A stretch of DNA of 64,000 nt from JAGOEX01 sp964630905 (GTDB lineage Bacteria > UBP6 > UBA1177): the NCBI GenBank assembly GCA_964630905.1, contig CAZVWR010000005.1, positions 43,659-107,658 on the forward strand. Direction: 5' to 3'. The stretch's first letter is position 1. Each line of letters opens with the position of its first letter. The notes under the pieces are model-generated. The model worked only from the letters and a program-made list of their open reading frames with translations, was not told the DNA's origin and did no database searches. Position numbers and translations under genes: made by a program. Of this stretch, positions 17,300-27,961 are shown one piece after another.

Positions 17300-18391
17300 T
17301 TATCTCAGATGATCTACCCTGGAAACATCAAATTCCATGATCTGTTTTTCAAGATTGAAGACATAAGCGATCAGAGCAACCCTTGTCCACATGCCGTTTC
17401 TCCCCTGTCTCCAGTATTTTGCACGGGGATCACTGTCAATTTCAGTTGAAATTTCATCACGGCGCGGGAACGGGTGAAGTATTGCTGCACCCGGTTTCAT
17501 ATATTTGAGGTCTTCGGCTGTCAGTTTGAATTTTGATATGTCAATTTTTGAACTTTCACCGGCAACAAGGTCATGTTCATCCTGAATACGGGTCATATAG
17601 ATTGCATCGGCTCTGTCAAGACCGCTTCTTACCGATTCAGTGATTATTTCGTATTTAACGCCCTTTCTGTCAAGTGATTCAAGTATATCATCAAGTATCT
17701 GGAACTCTTTAGGGGCACAGAAGATCAGCTTAACATCATTGAATCTCTCAAGAAGATATGCAAGTGAACGGGCAGTACGGCCTCTTCTCAAGTCTCCGCA
17801 GAACATGACTGTCTTTCCGTCAAGTCCACCCTGGTTGGCAAAACTTCTCATAAGCGTATAAATATCAAGAAGTGCCTGTGTCGGATGCTGGTCTGCTCCT
17901 GAACCGCCGTTGATTATCGGAACCGGACGGTTTGAATATGTGTTGAGAAGCCATGCCGCCTTTTCTGCCGCATCTTTATTTTTTGATCTCATTATTACGA
18001 GGTCTGTGTAAGAAGAGAAAGTTCTGATCGAATCAAAGTAACTCTCACCTTTAACTTCAGAAGAAACCGATGTGTCTCTAATTTCAGAAGTTTTAAGACC
18101 GAGAATATGGCAGGCATTAAGAAAAGAGAGAAATGTTCTTGACGACGGCTGTTCAAAATAAAGCATTGCCCTTTTATGGCTCAGAAGAGTCGCAAGAAAA
18201 TCAAGCCCTTCCTTAAGTTTTCCCATTCTTCTGAGATGATTTGTAAGATTGTAGAGACTTTCAAGCACTTCCCTGGAAAGCTGTTGAGAAATTATCATGT
18301 CAAACAGTTTGCCGTCCATTTCAAAAAGTTCGATCTTTTTTTCTATCGGCAGGTTTTTAAAATTCTCGAATTGTTGATCCAGATAATTCAT
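17300..18391 (-). CDS. pyrB: Aspartate carbamoyltransferase (catalytic chain)
   Basis: 363 residues. Transfers the carbamoyl group from carbamoyl phosphate to L-aspartate, the first committed step of pyrimidine synthesis, in the cytoplasm. Signatures: phosphate-binding PSSRT, a KGES loop, HPTQALLDIYT, the GDLRRGRT domain-2 strand, YMTRIQ and HPFPRRDEI. It is longer than the usual roughly 310-residue chain because of an N-terminal extension of about 40 residues before the carbamoyl-phosphate domain. GAGGAGG lies upstream of the ATG. No pyrI or other pyr gene is adjacent, so it looks monocistronic. Confidence 0.93.
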   Translation of the reverse strand: MNYLDQQFENFKNLPIEKKIELFEMDGKLFDMIISQQLSREVLESLYNLTNHLRRMGKLKEGLDFLATLLSHKRAMLYFEQPSSRTFLSFLNACHILGLKTSEIRDTSVSSEVKGESYFDSIRTFSSYTDLVIMRSKNKDAAEKAAWLLNTYSNRPVPIINGGSGADQHPTQALLDIYTLMRSFANQGGLDGKTVMFCGDLRRGRTARSLAYLLERFNDVKLIFCAPKEFQILDDILESLDRKGVKYEIITESVRSGLDRADAIYMTRIQDEHDLVAGESSKIDISKFKLTAEDLKYMKPGAAILHPFPRRDEISTEIDSDPRAKYWRQGRNGMWTRVALIAYVFNLEKQIMEFDVSRVDHLR

Positions 18392-18534
18392 TTTCGCCTC
18401 CTCTTAATTGGTTAAGTTCTTAATAACATTTACTATTGTCGACACAGTTGTTCATTTCCCAAAGCTTTTTGACAAACTTACAATAAGTATAGTCATTCCA
18501 AAATAAACAGTTTTTTTACAGAGTCAATTTAAAT

Positions 18535-20238
18535 TTACTTATCGAGTTTTTTTGCCTTTTCAACGATCTCAAGGAACTCACCTCTGTATCCGAAAGGATC
18601 ATCCCCGATGTTCGCCTTGGCTCTGCTGATGACAGCGTCATAAGATGAATTTTCTTTGAATTTTGATTTTCTAAGAAGCATGCCGAATTCAACGACTGAA
18701 GATGCAAAACCCATGTTTTCCGACATTTCGTCACTGATGTTCCCGCTGGTCATGAAAGTATCCATATACTTGCTGATGTCTTCGTCGGGCTCTTTATATC
18801 TCATTTTAAGGAGCAGATAGTCATTTTCACTAAATTCCGACTCTTCTTCCTCTTCAACTCTCAATATTTCTTCTTTAACAAGGATAACTTCATAAAAAGC
18901 TGTAACCCTGTGACCTGAACCGATCTCTCCTGCGTCTTTTGTGTCATCATCGAAATCTTCATTCGGCATAACTCTGTTCTCATAACCGATAAGACGGTAT
19001 TTTTCGATCTTTGCAGGATTGAAAACAACCTGAAGTTTCACATCCTTAGCAATTGTAAACATATTTCCCATAAGGTCAAAAACGAATACTTTCTCGGCCT
19101 CTTTTTCTGTGTCTATATAAAAATAGTTCCCGTTACCCGCATTGGAAAGTTTTTCCATCTTTTCATCCTGATAGTTCCCCATTCCGAAACCGAGAATTGT
19201 GAGGAACACCCCCTTTTCACGCTCATCCTCTATAATTGCGACAAGCTCTTCATCACTTGACGGTCCGACATTGAAATCGCCGTCTGTTGCAAGAATAACT
19301 CTGTTGTTCCCGTCTTCGTTAAGATTCTTTTCAGCAAGTTCATATGCAGTTTCTATTCCCTTTGCTCCGGCAGTTGACCCTCCAGCTGAAAGTCCGTCTA
19401 TTGCCTTGTTTATTTTGTCCTTCTCATCACCGGGAACAGCATCAAGAAGAATTCCTGCATCCCCCGCATAGGTCACTATGGAAACAAAATCCTTTGCAGA
19501 AAGCCGCTCAACCAGTTTTTTGAACGCTTTTTTTAGAAGAGGCAGTTTGTTTGTGTCATACATTGAACCAGATGTATCTATGAGGAATACCAGATTGCTT
19601 GCCGGGATCATTTCGGGGTCGATCTCTCTTCCCTTCAGACCGAACATTACAATGCTTGTATCATCGCTCCAGGGTGAATCCGTCATTTCCATTGTCACCG
19701 AAAAAGGCTTTCCTTCCTCTGGCTGAGGATATCCATAATCAAAATAGTTCACCAGCTCTTCAATTCTTATTCCGTTGACTGAAGGCATCTGGTTGTAGTT
19801 CATGATATAATTTCTTACAAGCGAATATGAAGCCGTGTCAACATCAATTGAAAAAGTTGAAGTGTTCTCCTTTGAAGTCTCTATAAACTCATTCTCGATA
19901 AGATCTCCGATGCTTCCCTCAATATTTCCATTTTCGTCATCACTTGTTTCGGCATTTTCATCGGTAGAACCCGTGTCACCGCTGTCCCCTGTGTTGCCGG
20001 AATTACCTGTATCGCCTGTATCACCCGTATCGCCTGTTTCCCCTGAATTTCCTGTGTTTCCCTCGTCATAGTTTCCTGAATTACCGGTATCTCCCGGTCC
20101 ATAGTTATCATTGTTAGAGCCGCTGTCACCAATATCGGTTTCGTTGGAGCTCTTGCTCAAACTGTCTGAGCCGATACTACATGACGAAAAAATAAAAAAA
20201 CTTAAAATAACAAATAAAGCAACAGATAGCTTCTTCAT
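18535..20238 (-). CDS. vWA-domain lipoprotein (YfbK-like)
   Basis: 567 residues. Lipobox FSSC (Cys20), then a low-complexity stalk of GNTGDTG/GDSG units (about 35-105). A von Willebrand A N-terminal domain follows (TFSIDVDTASYSLVRNYI, NGIRIEELVNYFDYGYPQP), then a vWA domain with MIDAS motif DTSGSM near residue 220 and ATDGDFN, and a C-terminal DUF3520-like region. YfbK-type proteins are surface or periplasmic vWA proteins thought to bind ligands through a divalent metal; the partner is unknown. GGAGGTGAT precedes the start. Confidence 0.88.
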   Translation of the reverse strand: MKKLSVALFVILSFFIFSSCSIGSDSLSKSSNETDIGDSGSNNDNYGPGDTGNSGNYDEGNTGNSGETGDTGDTGDTGNSGNTGDSGDTGSTDENAETSDDENGNIEGSIGDLIENEFIETSKENTSTFSIDVDTASYSLVRNYIMNYNQMPSVNGIRIEELVNYFDYGYPQPEEGKPFSVTMEMTDSPWSDDTSIVMFGLKGREIDPEMIPASNLVFLIDTSGSMYDTNKLPLLKKAFKKLVERLSAKDFVSIVTYAGDAGILLDAVPGDEKDKINKAIDGLSAGGSTAGAKGIETAYELAEKNLNEDGNNRVILATDGDFNVGPSSDEELVAIIEDEREKGVFLTILGFGMGNYQDEKMEKLSNAGNGNYFYIDTEKEAEKVFVFDLMGNMFTIAKDVKLQVVFNPAKIEKYRLIGYENRVMPNEDFDDDTKDAGEIGSGHRVTAFYEVILVKEEILRVEEEEESEFSENDYLLLKMRYKEPDEDISKYMDTFMTSGNISDEMSENMGFASSVVEFGMLLRKSKFKENSSYDAVISRAKANIGDDPFGYRGEFLEIVEKAKKLDK

Positions 20239-20326
20239 GGCATCACCTCCAGGGCAGATAAAAATTAAAACCGTGACTATAGTGACATAATTGAAGCGTT
20301 TTTATTGAAAAATTTTGAAATATATT

Positions 20327-21916
20327 TCAGTTGACGGAATCTTTGAAAACAACTTTGAATTCGACTCTTCTGTTCTGTTCGTGGTCTTTTGCACTCTTTC
20401 CGAAAGCGATGGGCTGATCGGGACCGAATCCTTTGGCAGTAAGTCTTTCAGAAACTATACCTTTGCTTATAAGATACTTCCTTACCGAATCAGCTCTTCT
20501 CTGTGACAAATCAATGTTTGCAATGCGGTTGCCCTGACTGTCGGTGTGTCCTTCAATTATCATGCTTATTTCAGGATTTGAATTAAGGACCTCAACCACT
20601 TCATCAAGAGTGGAAAAAGATCTTTTCTGAATTATATCTTTGTTGAGAGCAAAGAATATCTTGGATTTTACAACTATTTCATTCTTCTTGACCTCAATGT
20701 GCTTCATTTCCTTTTTCTGCGGCTTAATGTCAGGGCATCCGTCTTCATCTTCAAAATCGTTGACCGTTTCCTTTTCAAGAGGACAGTTATCTTTTTCATT
20801 CAGTATGCCGTCACCGTCAATGTCAGTATCGCAGGCATCGCCCAATCCGTCTTTATCAATATCTTTCTGATCCTGATTTGCCGCATCCGGACAGTTGTCC
20901 AAATCATCAGGAATACCGTCGCCATCCCTGTCAGGAGGAAGAACCGGCTGTGGTTCAGGTTTCGGTTCCGGTTTCGGCTCAGGCTTCGGTTCTGCAACAG
21001 GCTGCTGTTTCTTTTTTCTTAATGGAAGATGGTATGTCACATTTCCGAAAACATGAAACATCGGGTTCCCGAATCCTTCAGTAAGTCCAAATCCGCCACC
21101 GCCGCTCACCTCAAGATCACGGTTGAGCATAAATCCTTTTGCACCAATATTCAACAGTATCGGGGATTCAGCCATATCCTTAAAATAGCTGGTCGCCCTT
21201 GACCTCAACATTACATCCGCCATTACATCCACATCTTTATGAACTGTAAATGCCGTTGCAAGCTTCATTCCTATCTCATCGTCAACCACAAGATTTCCGA
21301 TGCTCTGCTTTTCAATGACTTTGTAAAAAAAGTTAAATGCGGCTCTGAACCATTTTATCCGGGTCGAGAGGGCAAGTGTCGGAACAAAAGTTACGCTTGA
21401 TGAACCCATGAATTTGTCAACGCCCTGACCTGTCGGAAATGTCGTTTCAAGAATAAGCGCTATGCCGAACAGATCCTTATCAAGTCCTAAAAGACTTACT
21501 CTGGGATAAATCGTGAGGTCGCCCACTCCGAAATGTTTCAGTTCAGTATCGTAATACCCTTCGCCGCCCTGATAAAGAACAACCGGCAGAGAAAGACCGA
21601 AGTCAAACCATTTTCCAAAACCGATAGAACCGTACAGGTCCAGATCAAGACGGTTTGCAACAAGTTTTCTTATTGAAGTTTCATTGTTCTTTCTCTCTTC
21701 AAGAACCAGCGGATTATGGGCATAACCCAGAAATGCACCGAAATAAAGGTCAAAAAGTTCCGCTGTCACAGCATCGTGAGTCGAGAGAATGTTGCCTTTA
21801 AGCGGACTTTGATTGTAAGCTTTTACATTTATTGAAGGTTCCGCCGTAAGCGTTGCAGACATCAAAAGGACAACCGCCGTAACAAACAGAACCAGATTCT
21901 TTTTATATGATCTCAT
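20327..21916 (-). CDS. OmpA-family outer-membrane protein with EPKP linker and TSP3 repeats
   Basis: 529 residues from the ATG at 21916 (GGAG 6 bases upstream); an in-frame TTG 12 bases earlier is less likely. Signal peptide ending near SATLTA; a beta-rich barrel region (about 25-310); a Pro-rich EPKPEPKPEPQP linker; two to three thrombospondin-type-3 calcium repeats (DRDGDGIPDDLDNCPD, DIDGDGILNEKDNCP); and a C-terminal OmpA domain with GHTDSQGN, LSQRRADSVRKYL and NRRVEF. This is the common barrel, calcium stalk and peptidoglycan anchor plan. It directly follows the giant surface protein gene on the same strand (about 18 bp), probably co-transcribed. Confidence 0.88.
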   Translation of the reverse strand: MRSYKKNLVLFVTAVVLLMSATLTAEPSINVKAYNQSPLKGNILSTHDAVTAELFDLYFGAFLGYAHNPLVLEERKNNETSIRKLVANRLDLDLYGSIGFGKWFDFGLSLPVVLYQGGEGYYDTELKHFGVGDLTIYPRVSLLGLDKDLFGIALILETTFPTGQGVDKFMGSSSVTFVPTLALSTRIKWFRAAFNFFYKVIEKQSIGNLVVDDEIGMKLATAFTVHKDVDVMADVMLRSRATSYFKDMAESPILLNIGAKGFMLNRDLEVSGGGGFGLTEGFGNPMFHVFGNVTYHLPLRKKKQQPVAEPKPEPKPEPKPEPQPVLPPDRDGDGIPDDLDNCPDAANQDQKDIDKDGLGDACDTDIDGDGILNEKDNCPLEKETVNDFEDEDGCPDIKPQKKEMKHIEVKKNEIVVKSKIFFALNKDIIQKRSFSTLDEVVEVLNSNPEISMIIEGHTDSQGNRIANIDLSQRRADSVRKYLISKGIVSERLTAKGFGPDQPIAFGKSAKDHEQNRRVEFKVVFKDSVN

Positions 21917-21934
21917 CTCTTTCTCCAATTGATG

Positions 21935-24900
21935 TTAGAACACTATACCGCAACTGCAGCCGCCGCCGCTTAATTTCAAACCTTCATAAGGATCGTCCGG
22001 ATTTCCAGGATCAGAATCATCACTGTCATCTGAGTCATCCTCTTCGTCTGATGCAGTGTCGCCTGTATTTCCTGAATCTCCGCTGTTTCCAGAGTTTCCA
22101 GTATCTCCAGTATTTCCGGTATCTCCTGTGTTGCCAGTGTCTTCATCTGACGGCTCGGACTCATCAGACTGGTCAGAGTCATCGGATATGTCCGAATCAT
22201 CCAAAATATCAAAGTCTTCGTCCAGATCTTCTTCTTCATCAACTGTGTCAACATCATCAGTGTCATCAACATCATCAACATCGTCAGAGTCGTCTAAAAC
22301 GTCATCATCGGTCTCTTCGACCATTTCTCTGACTTCAAGCGTATAGTCACCGTCTGAACCGTCGTCACCTTCAACAACAATAAATATCGTTTCATCTTCT
22401 GTTGATTCGTGGATGATGGTTTCATTTTCACCTTCAGCTCCATCGTTTACAAACTGCAGACAGTCGTTGTCATTTCCGCAGATATTTGTGACAGCAAGAA
22501 CTCCGTTAAACCCTTCTGCCGGCGTAAGTATTATCTCTACCTTGTCCCCTGCTTTCAGTTCAAGTGAGTAGATATAGTCACCTGATGCATACTCTTCGGC
22601 TCCGCAGTAATCGCCGTAAGCTGTAAGTTCTGATTCCCTGCCTGTTGTTGATGAATTGTGAATGTATGGAAGTGTTTCAATTTTTTCAGGATTTGAACAA
22701 AGTCCGCTAATCTCCTTAAACTCCGCCTCTACATCAATGTTTCCGCTCACAGCTTTGTCTGTTCTCGTGCTTTCAGTTGATCCGTCACTCCACTTGTCAA
22801 AGTAGTATCCTTCATTTGCAACAGCCGTTACAGGTGCTGCATCCGATCCTTCTTCAATTACCTGTTCAGTATCTCCGATTATTGAGCCGTTTTCCCCTGA
22901 GGTGTAAGTAACTGTGTAGAGATTTTTTGTAGTAAAACTGAAATCTTCGCCATAAGCGGTTCCCAGAGTATTTGTAACAAAACTACGGACATGATAAGTG
23001 GTTCCGGGCGCAAGGCCGACAAACTCAACAGTAAAAGCCGTATCAAGTGAAGAATCGTTAATACAGTTGTCGGTTGTATGCGGATTGATGTTTTCGCTTA
23101 TGCAGACACCTTTTGAAATTATTGCATCTCCACCATCACTTGTTACTGTCCCTCCTGACTTTGCCTTTGTAGAAGTTATGTCAAACGGTTCAACAGTTGT
23201 AACGGAAGGAAGAGCGGTTGCAACATTGATATAAACTGATTTTTCAACGGTTTCGTAATTATCCGTATCATCAGGAGTGAATGTCACTTTAAGTTCATGG
23301 GCAAAACCCACTTCAAGAATTGTTCCTGTTCCCGGATCATAGCTGAATGTACCTGCAACATCAGTTGATGCATTAAGCTGTATTTCATTCAATGCTGTTC
23401 CGTAAACTATGTCATCAGGGTTGCTCCAGTTGATGGCAGGGGTTGCTTTATTTATTACCAGCGTACCAGTTGCACTTCCTTCATAATTTGGATCATCAAC
23501 TGTTGCCGTTACCCCATAACCGCCCACATTTATTCTGGTATCAGGATCATAAACAAAGTTCACCGTCAGTCCTGCAGGGGTTGTTGTCGCATTTGCCGAT
23601 TTCTGTGTGCCGTCATAAGTATGAGTGAGGTTGCCAAGTGTAACTGTCGCTGTGGCCTTATTCGTTGTCACACTTACTGTGCCTGAAACTGTTTCATAAT
23701 TATCTGTATCATCAGGGGTGAAAGTAACTGCGTAATCTGCTGTTCCTGCGTCCGGGAAGAACGCCGGACTGGTGAATGTAAAAGTGCCCGGAACAGATGA
23801 ACTTCCACCGATAAGCATGGAATCTCCAAGCAGATCTCCGTAAGTTATGTCAGTGGCTGTCGGCCATGTATCAACCGCCGGAATTGCTTTATTTATCACG
23901 AGAGTGCCAGTTGCACTTCCTTCATAATTTGCATCAACAACTGTTGCTGTGACTGCGTAATTCCCTGCATTTATTCTGATATCAGGATCATAAACGAAGT
24001 TCACCGTCAACCCGTTCGGCGTTGTTGTCGCACTTGCTGATTTCTGAGTTCCGTCATAAGTATGGGTCAGATCACCGAGCGTAACTATGGCTGTAGCCTT
24101 ATTCGTTGTCACACTCACCATGCCTGTTACCGTTTCATAATTATCTGAATCATCAGGAGTGAAAGTAACTGCATAATCAGCTGTGCCGGCACCAGGTTCA
24201 AATGACGGGTCTGTGAAAGTGAATGTTCCCGGAACACTTCCGTTTCCGCCAGTCAGCGCTGAATCGGCAAGTGTGTCACCGTAAGTTATATCACTTGCAG
24301 TAGGCCATGTATCAACCGCCGGAGTCGCTTTATTTATCACGAGAGTGCCGCTTGCGCTTCCTTCATAATTGGTATCATCAACTGTTGCTGTGACTGCATA
24401 ATTCCCTACATTTATTCTGGTATCAGGAACATAAACAAAGTTCACCGTCAATCCGGCAGGGGTCGTAGTCGCACTTGCCGATTTCTGCGTTCCGTCATAA
24501 GTGTGAGTGAGGTTTCCAAGTGTGACTGTTGCTGTCGCTTTAGTTTTCTGAACTGCCGGATTCCCTGATGAATCAACAGTCTGATAGTATTCCGAGCCTG
24601 ATGCTCCATTATATTCAACGACTTTGACAATATATTCAGTATCTTCCAAAAGACCTGTGACAGAAACACTATCCCCTGTCCCGTTATAAACACAATACCA
24701 CCCCGTTGACCCGATCTGTGAACCGTTACCGAAAACAGTATCAGCAGTATAAGTTGTTCCATCAACAGGAGCGGGCGTTCCATAATCAGATTGCTTAATA
24801 AAAACAAGGTTATATGCTCCATCTCCCCTTGTCCATGAAATATCAAACCGGTTAAGTCCGACATTTTCAAAAACAATATTTGTCGCTTGAACTGTCGGAG

Positions 24901-26878
24901 CAGAAGTTTTAAATGAAATGACATTTGAATTGGAACTTGTACCGTCAGCATTTACAGATCTCACTCTGTAATAATAAGTTGTTCCGGGATTAAGCCCTGC
25001 AATATCATAAGTTGTAACATTGCCTACATCAAGGTCTTCGTAACCCGTAACAAAACTGTAAAAACCTGCGTTGTTTGAAACATCGAGTCTGTAACCCGTT
25101 GCATTTCCGACAACATTCCAGTTTGCAGTTGCAGAAGTTTGTCCGACATTTGTTGCCGCAGTTGCAACCGGAGTTCCCGGACCGGTATAAGTTACTGTAA
25201 AAGGTGCACAACTTTCTTCGTTCCCGCCAAAATCATCAACTGTCAAAGTTACTTCAATTGAATCACCGATATTAGTTCCGGGAGGGGGATCCTGAGTTAC
25301 ACGGACATTTGAAGCACAGGTATCACTGGCAGCAACAAGACTTCTATAATCCGGCAGAGCACTAGCAGTTGAGTTCTGATTCCCGGGACATGAAGTTATC
25401 ACCGGAGGATCTGTATCACCCGATTTAATTTCAATTGTGAATTGATAGTTTACTGTTTCTGCACAGGCATTTGTTCCAGTTACATCAAACACATAACTTC
25501 CGTCGGCAGGCGGAGTGAAAACAACATTAGGCCCTGTTGACTGATTCAGATTTGTGGATGGATCCCAAGTCCATGTGTCATAAGCTTCATGGTTTTTTAT
25601 CTCAAGATCGATACCTGTAAGACTGCATATTTTAAAGAACAAAGGATCTGTTATATCAATTCCGTTAGCAAGAACACCTGTAAGTTCAGCAAAAGCGGTG
25701 TCAACCTGAGTTGCATCAAGGACATAAGCATATTTGACGGTTTTTGTCTCTCCCGGCGCAAAATTGTCGAGTTTGAAAGAAAGAGAGATCGCCCTGTCTT
25801 CTGTTCTTGTTCCAGTCTGGTAATAAAGGTAACATGCGGCGCCTCCTGTGCAATTTGCACTTGTGCTACACTGTCTCTCAGCATTGTTACTGCACACACC
25901 TGTCCATCCCGACCAGATTCCTTCAGCATGTCTATTCCCGAAACCGCCGTGATTCACTCTCGCCCTTTCGTCAACTGCAGCAAGACCAAGAAACATATTA
26001 TGTGTCTGTCCTACAGCAGTTACAAATGCCCTTTTTTTATTATCTGGATCAGTATGAGGCTGATAAACTATTGTATTTCTTGTCACATAGCTTCCTGTCC
26101 AGAGAATTTCATTATCCGGATCGAGATTCCTCATATAATACACATTGTTCATCGCCGAACCTGTTGTGTTAGTCAGCTCAACTTCAATGACAAAATATGT
26201 CCCTTCGTGCTGGAATTTAGTTTTCTGCTTTACTTCAAGTCCATTTATTGCTCCATTCCAGTATGCAATATGCTTATCGCATAAATAATCTTTGCTTACA
26301 GAACTCATCGGGATTTGATTAGTTGTGCATTTTCCGTAATTTCCATAATTTGTTCCATTAATGCGGACACCAAAACCTTCTTCAGGATTCCCGGGAAGAA
26401 AGAAATCACCGTGAAAATTTGGAGTTCCCGTGTTCCATCCATCTTTTGCAGGATCGGCAATAAATCCAAGATAACAGCCGGTCGTACAGGCACCGTAACT
26501 TGTGGGATGTGTGTTAGCATGATATCCTGCAGGAGCGGCAACAGTGGAACCAAATGATCCGCACTGGGCAACACCTACTTCCATATATTGACCCTGAAGA
26601 AATACATTGTTGCTTATAACAGCATCATTTGCACCTGTTCTTGGCACAATGACTTCGGGTTTTCCAGCATCTGGATTTACATAAGGATTAAAATCTCTGA
26701 CTGAGAAAGAATCAGGTTTTACATTTCCGTTGCCGCTGTTCTCAAAAACGAGCTCCGCAACATTTTCAGATTAATCAGTTCCGTTAACAGAATCAGAGTC
26801 ATAATTTGTTTTAAACTCCTTGTTGTCACAGGAAAAAACAAAAACTGTTAAAAAGATCATTAATGCGACTTTTTTCAT
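21935..26878 (-). pseudogene. Giant Fn3/MBG-repeat surface lipoprotein interrupted by an in-frame TAA
   Basis: Read from the ATG at 26878 the frame encodes a lipoprotein signal (MKKVALMIFLTVFVFSC, Asp at +2), meets TAA as codon 36 (26771-26773), then stays open in the same frame for about 1610 codons to 21935. The long open part carries an N-terminal metal-free-looking lectin/secreted-protein region, a HYR-like segment, fibronectin III-like domains, about three MBG-type repeats (HTYDGTQKSA, TYGD and DDSDNYETV motifs), an InlB-B-type repeat, a pre-peptidase-like domain, an acidic DSDD/GNTGDTG tail and the end GGGCSCGIVF. A GTG at 26647 would give a leaderless 1570-residue protein, unlikely to be exported. 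Nonsense mutation, assembly error or readthrough are all possible. Confidence 0.78.
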
Positions 26879-26918
26879 CTTTATCTCCATAGAACAAAAT
26901 TTTACGAACGAACAAATT

Positions 26919-26933
26919 GCAACAATTGTGCCA
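26919..26933 (-). promoter_or_regulatory. Sigma-54 promoter of the giant surface protein
   Basis: On the minus strand: -24 element TGGCAC (26933-26928), five bases, -12 element TTGC (26922-26919), followed by AA. This is an exact match to TGGCAC-N5-TTGC. The start would fall near 26908, about 30 bases before the ATG at 26878. It implies activation by an enhancer-binding protein, which is not encoded in the window. Confidence 0.75.
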
Positions 26934-27050
26934 AAAATCTGCAAAAAGTCAAATAAAACAATATATTAGCAATTTTCCAACCTCAATTAGGACAACTTGG
27001 TCTTATTTTTCTTCAATCGGCTTGGCATGTTATCTCTGTTTTACCATTTT

Positions 27051-27078
27051 TTGATTTATAGAACACATCTGTTATTAT
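27051..27078 (+). promoter_or_regulatory. Sigma-70-type promoter
   Basis: TTGATT (27051-27056), 16-bp spacer, TATTAT (27073-27078); start codon at 27106 with AAGGAG upstream. Drives the two-gene unit 27106-29200. Confidence 0.5.
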
Positions 27079-27105
27079 TCATAAGTATTTTGAAAGGAGC
27101 CCTTT

Positions 27106-27960
27106 ATGAGATTTAAACTTTTTACCGTTATGACATTTTTTGTCATGTGTACTTTTCTGAAAATATCTGCCGAAGATTCAAAAAACGACTCTATCGTTGT
27201 CTGGCGGATTGAACCGAAAACAGGAGTGACCGACAAAGAAGCTGATGCTATCAGTGGAATCGTAACTGCCGAAGTAGGTCGCGTTTCCGGCAGAAAAACG
27301 GTTGGTGAGAACGAAATGAAAGCACTGATCGTAGGTGAAGAGATGAAAATGTCCTGCGGAGCTGAAGACACTGCCTGTGTTGCCGAAATAGGTGCGGCAC
27401 TCGGAGCACCTGAATCAATAACCGGCACAATATCTAAAATGGGAGATTACTGGATACTCACCCTTCAGCGGCTAAATGTCAGAAATGTTGAAGTGATCTC
27501 AAGATACGAAAACAGGGTAAAAGGCGATGTGAACATGATCGTTGAGATGATCGCCCCGGCTGTAAGAGAACTTTTTGGAATAAAGGAAACCGGAAAACCG
27601 GTAGAAAATAAAAAAGATGTTGAAAAAAAAGAAAAAAAACCAAAGAAAAAAATGACTGTTCTTGCTAAATCAGGTATCGGGATAATGGCTGCCGGCGGAT
27701 TGATCATCGCTTTTGGAGGAATTGCACACTGGAGAACAATTGTGGAAAAAGAGAACTATCAGGAAGGAAAAACTGATGGTGACATGTCAAAATACAATGC
27801 ATGGAAATATACATCAATAACTTCATATACTGTCGGCGGAGTCGCTTTTGCAACAGGTGTCGCATTGCAGATAGCTGATGTTTTCATTGATGCTCCGGTG
27901 AAAACTGCAGTTGTTCCGGTTCCGGGCGGGGCTCATGTTTATCTGAGCTGGAGGTGGTAA
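27106..27960 (+). CDS. Exported protein with one membrane helix, CsgG/TolB-like N-terminus
   Basis: 284 residues with signal peptide (MRFKLFTVMTFFVMCTFLKISA). Residues 25-140 look like the small alpha/beta domain of proteins that report lipoprotein- or curli-type assembly (sequence pattern: a T/S-x-E-hxxhxGR-hx-V-hGENEM-x-AL segment followed by CVAEIGAALGA and GTISKMGDYWILTLQRLN). A Lys/Glu-rich linker (KKEKKPKKKM) precedes a hydrophobic helix (GIGIMAAGGLIIAFGGI) and a second one near 240-255. Exact family not assigned. The next gene starts 1 base after its stop. Confidence 0.55.
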   Translation: MRFKLFTVMTFFVMCTFLKISAEDSKNDSIVVWRIEPKTGVTDKEADAISGIVTAEVGRVSGRKTVGENEMKALIVGEEMKMSCGAEDTACVAEIGAALGAPESITGTISKMGDYWILTLQRLNVRNVEVISRYENRVKGDVNMIVEMIAPAVRELFGIKETGKPVENKKDVEKKEKKPKKKMTVLAKSGIGIMAAGGLIIAFGGIAHWRTIVEKENYQEGKTDGDMSKYNAWKYTSITSYTVGGVAFATGVALQIADVFIDAPVKTAVVPVPGGAHVYLSWRW

Positions 27961-27961
27961 A

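Noticed and set aside
22030..22310. CRISPR-like or satellite repeat
   Set aside because: Short repeats are in frame within the acidic tail of the giant lipoprotein; no spacers.
26771..26773. Recoded stop (selenocysteine or pyrrolysine)
   Set aside because: The codon is TAA, not TGA or TAG, and no insertion element was seen.
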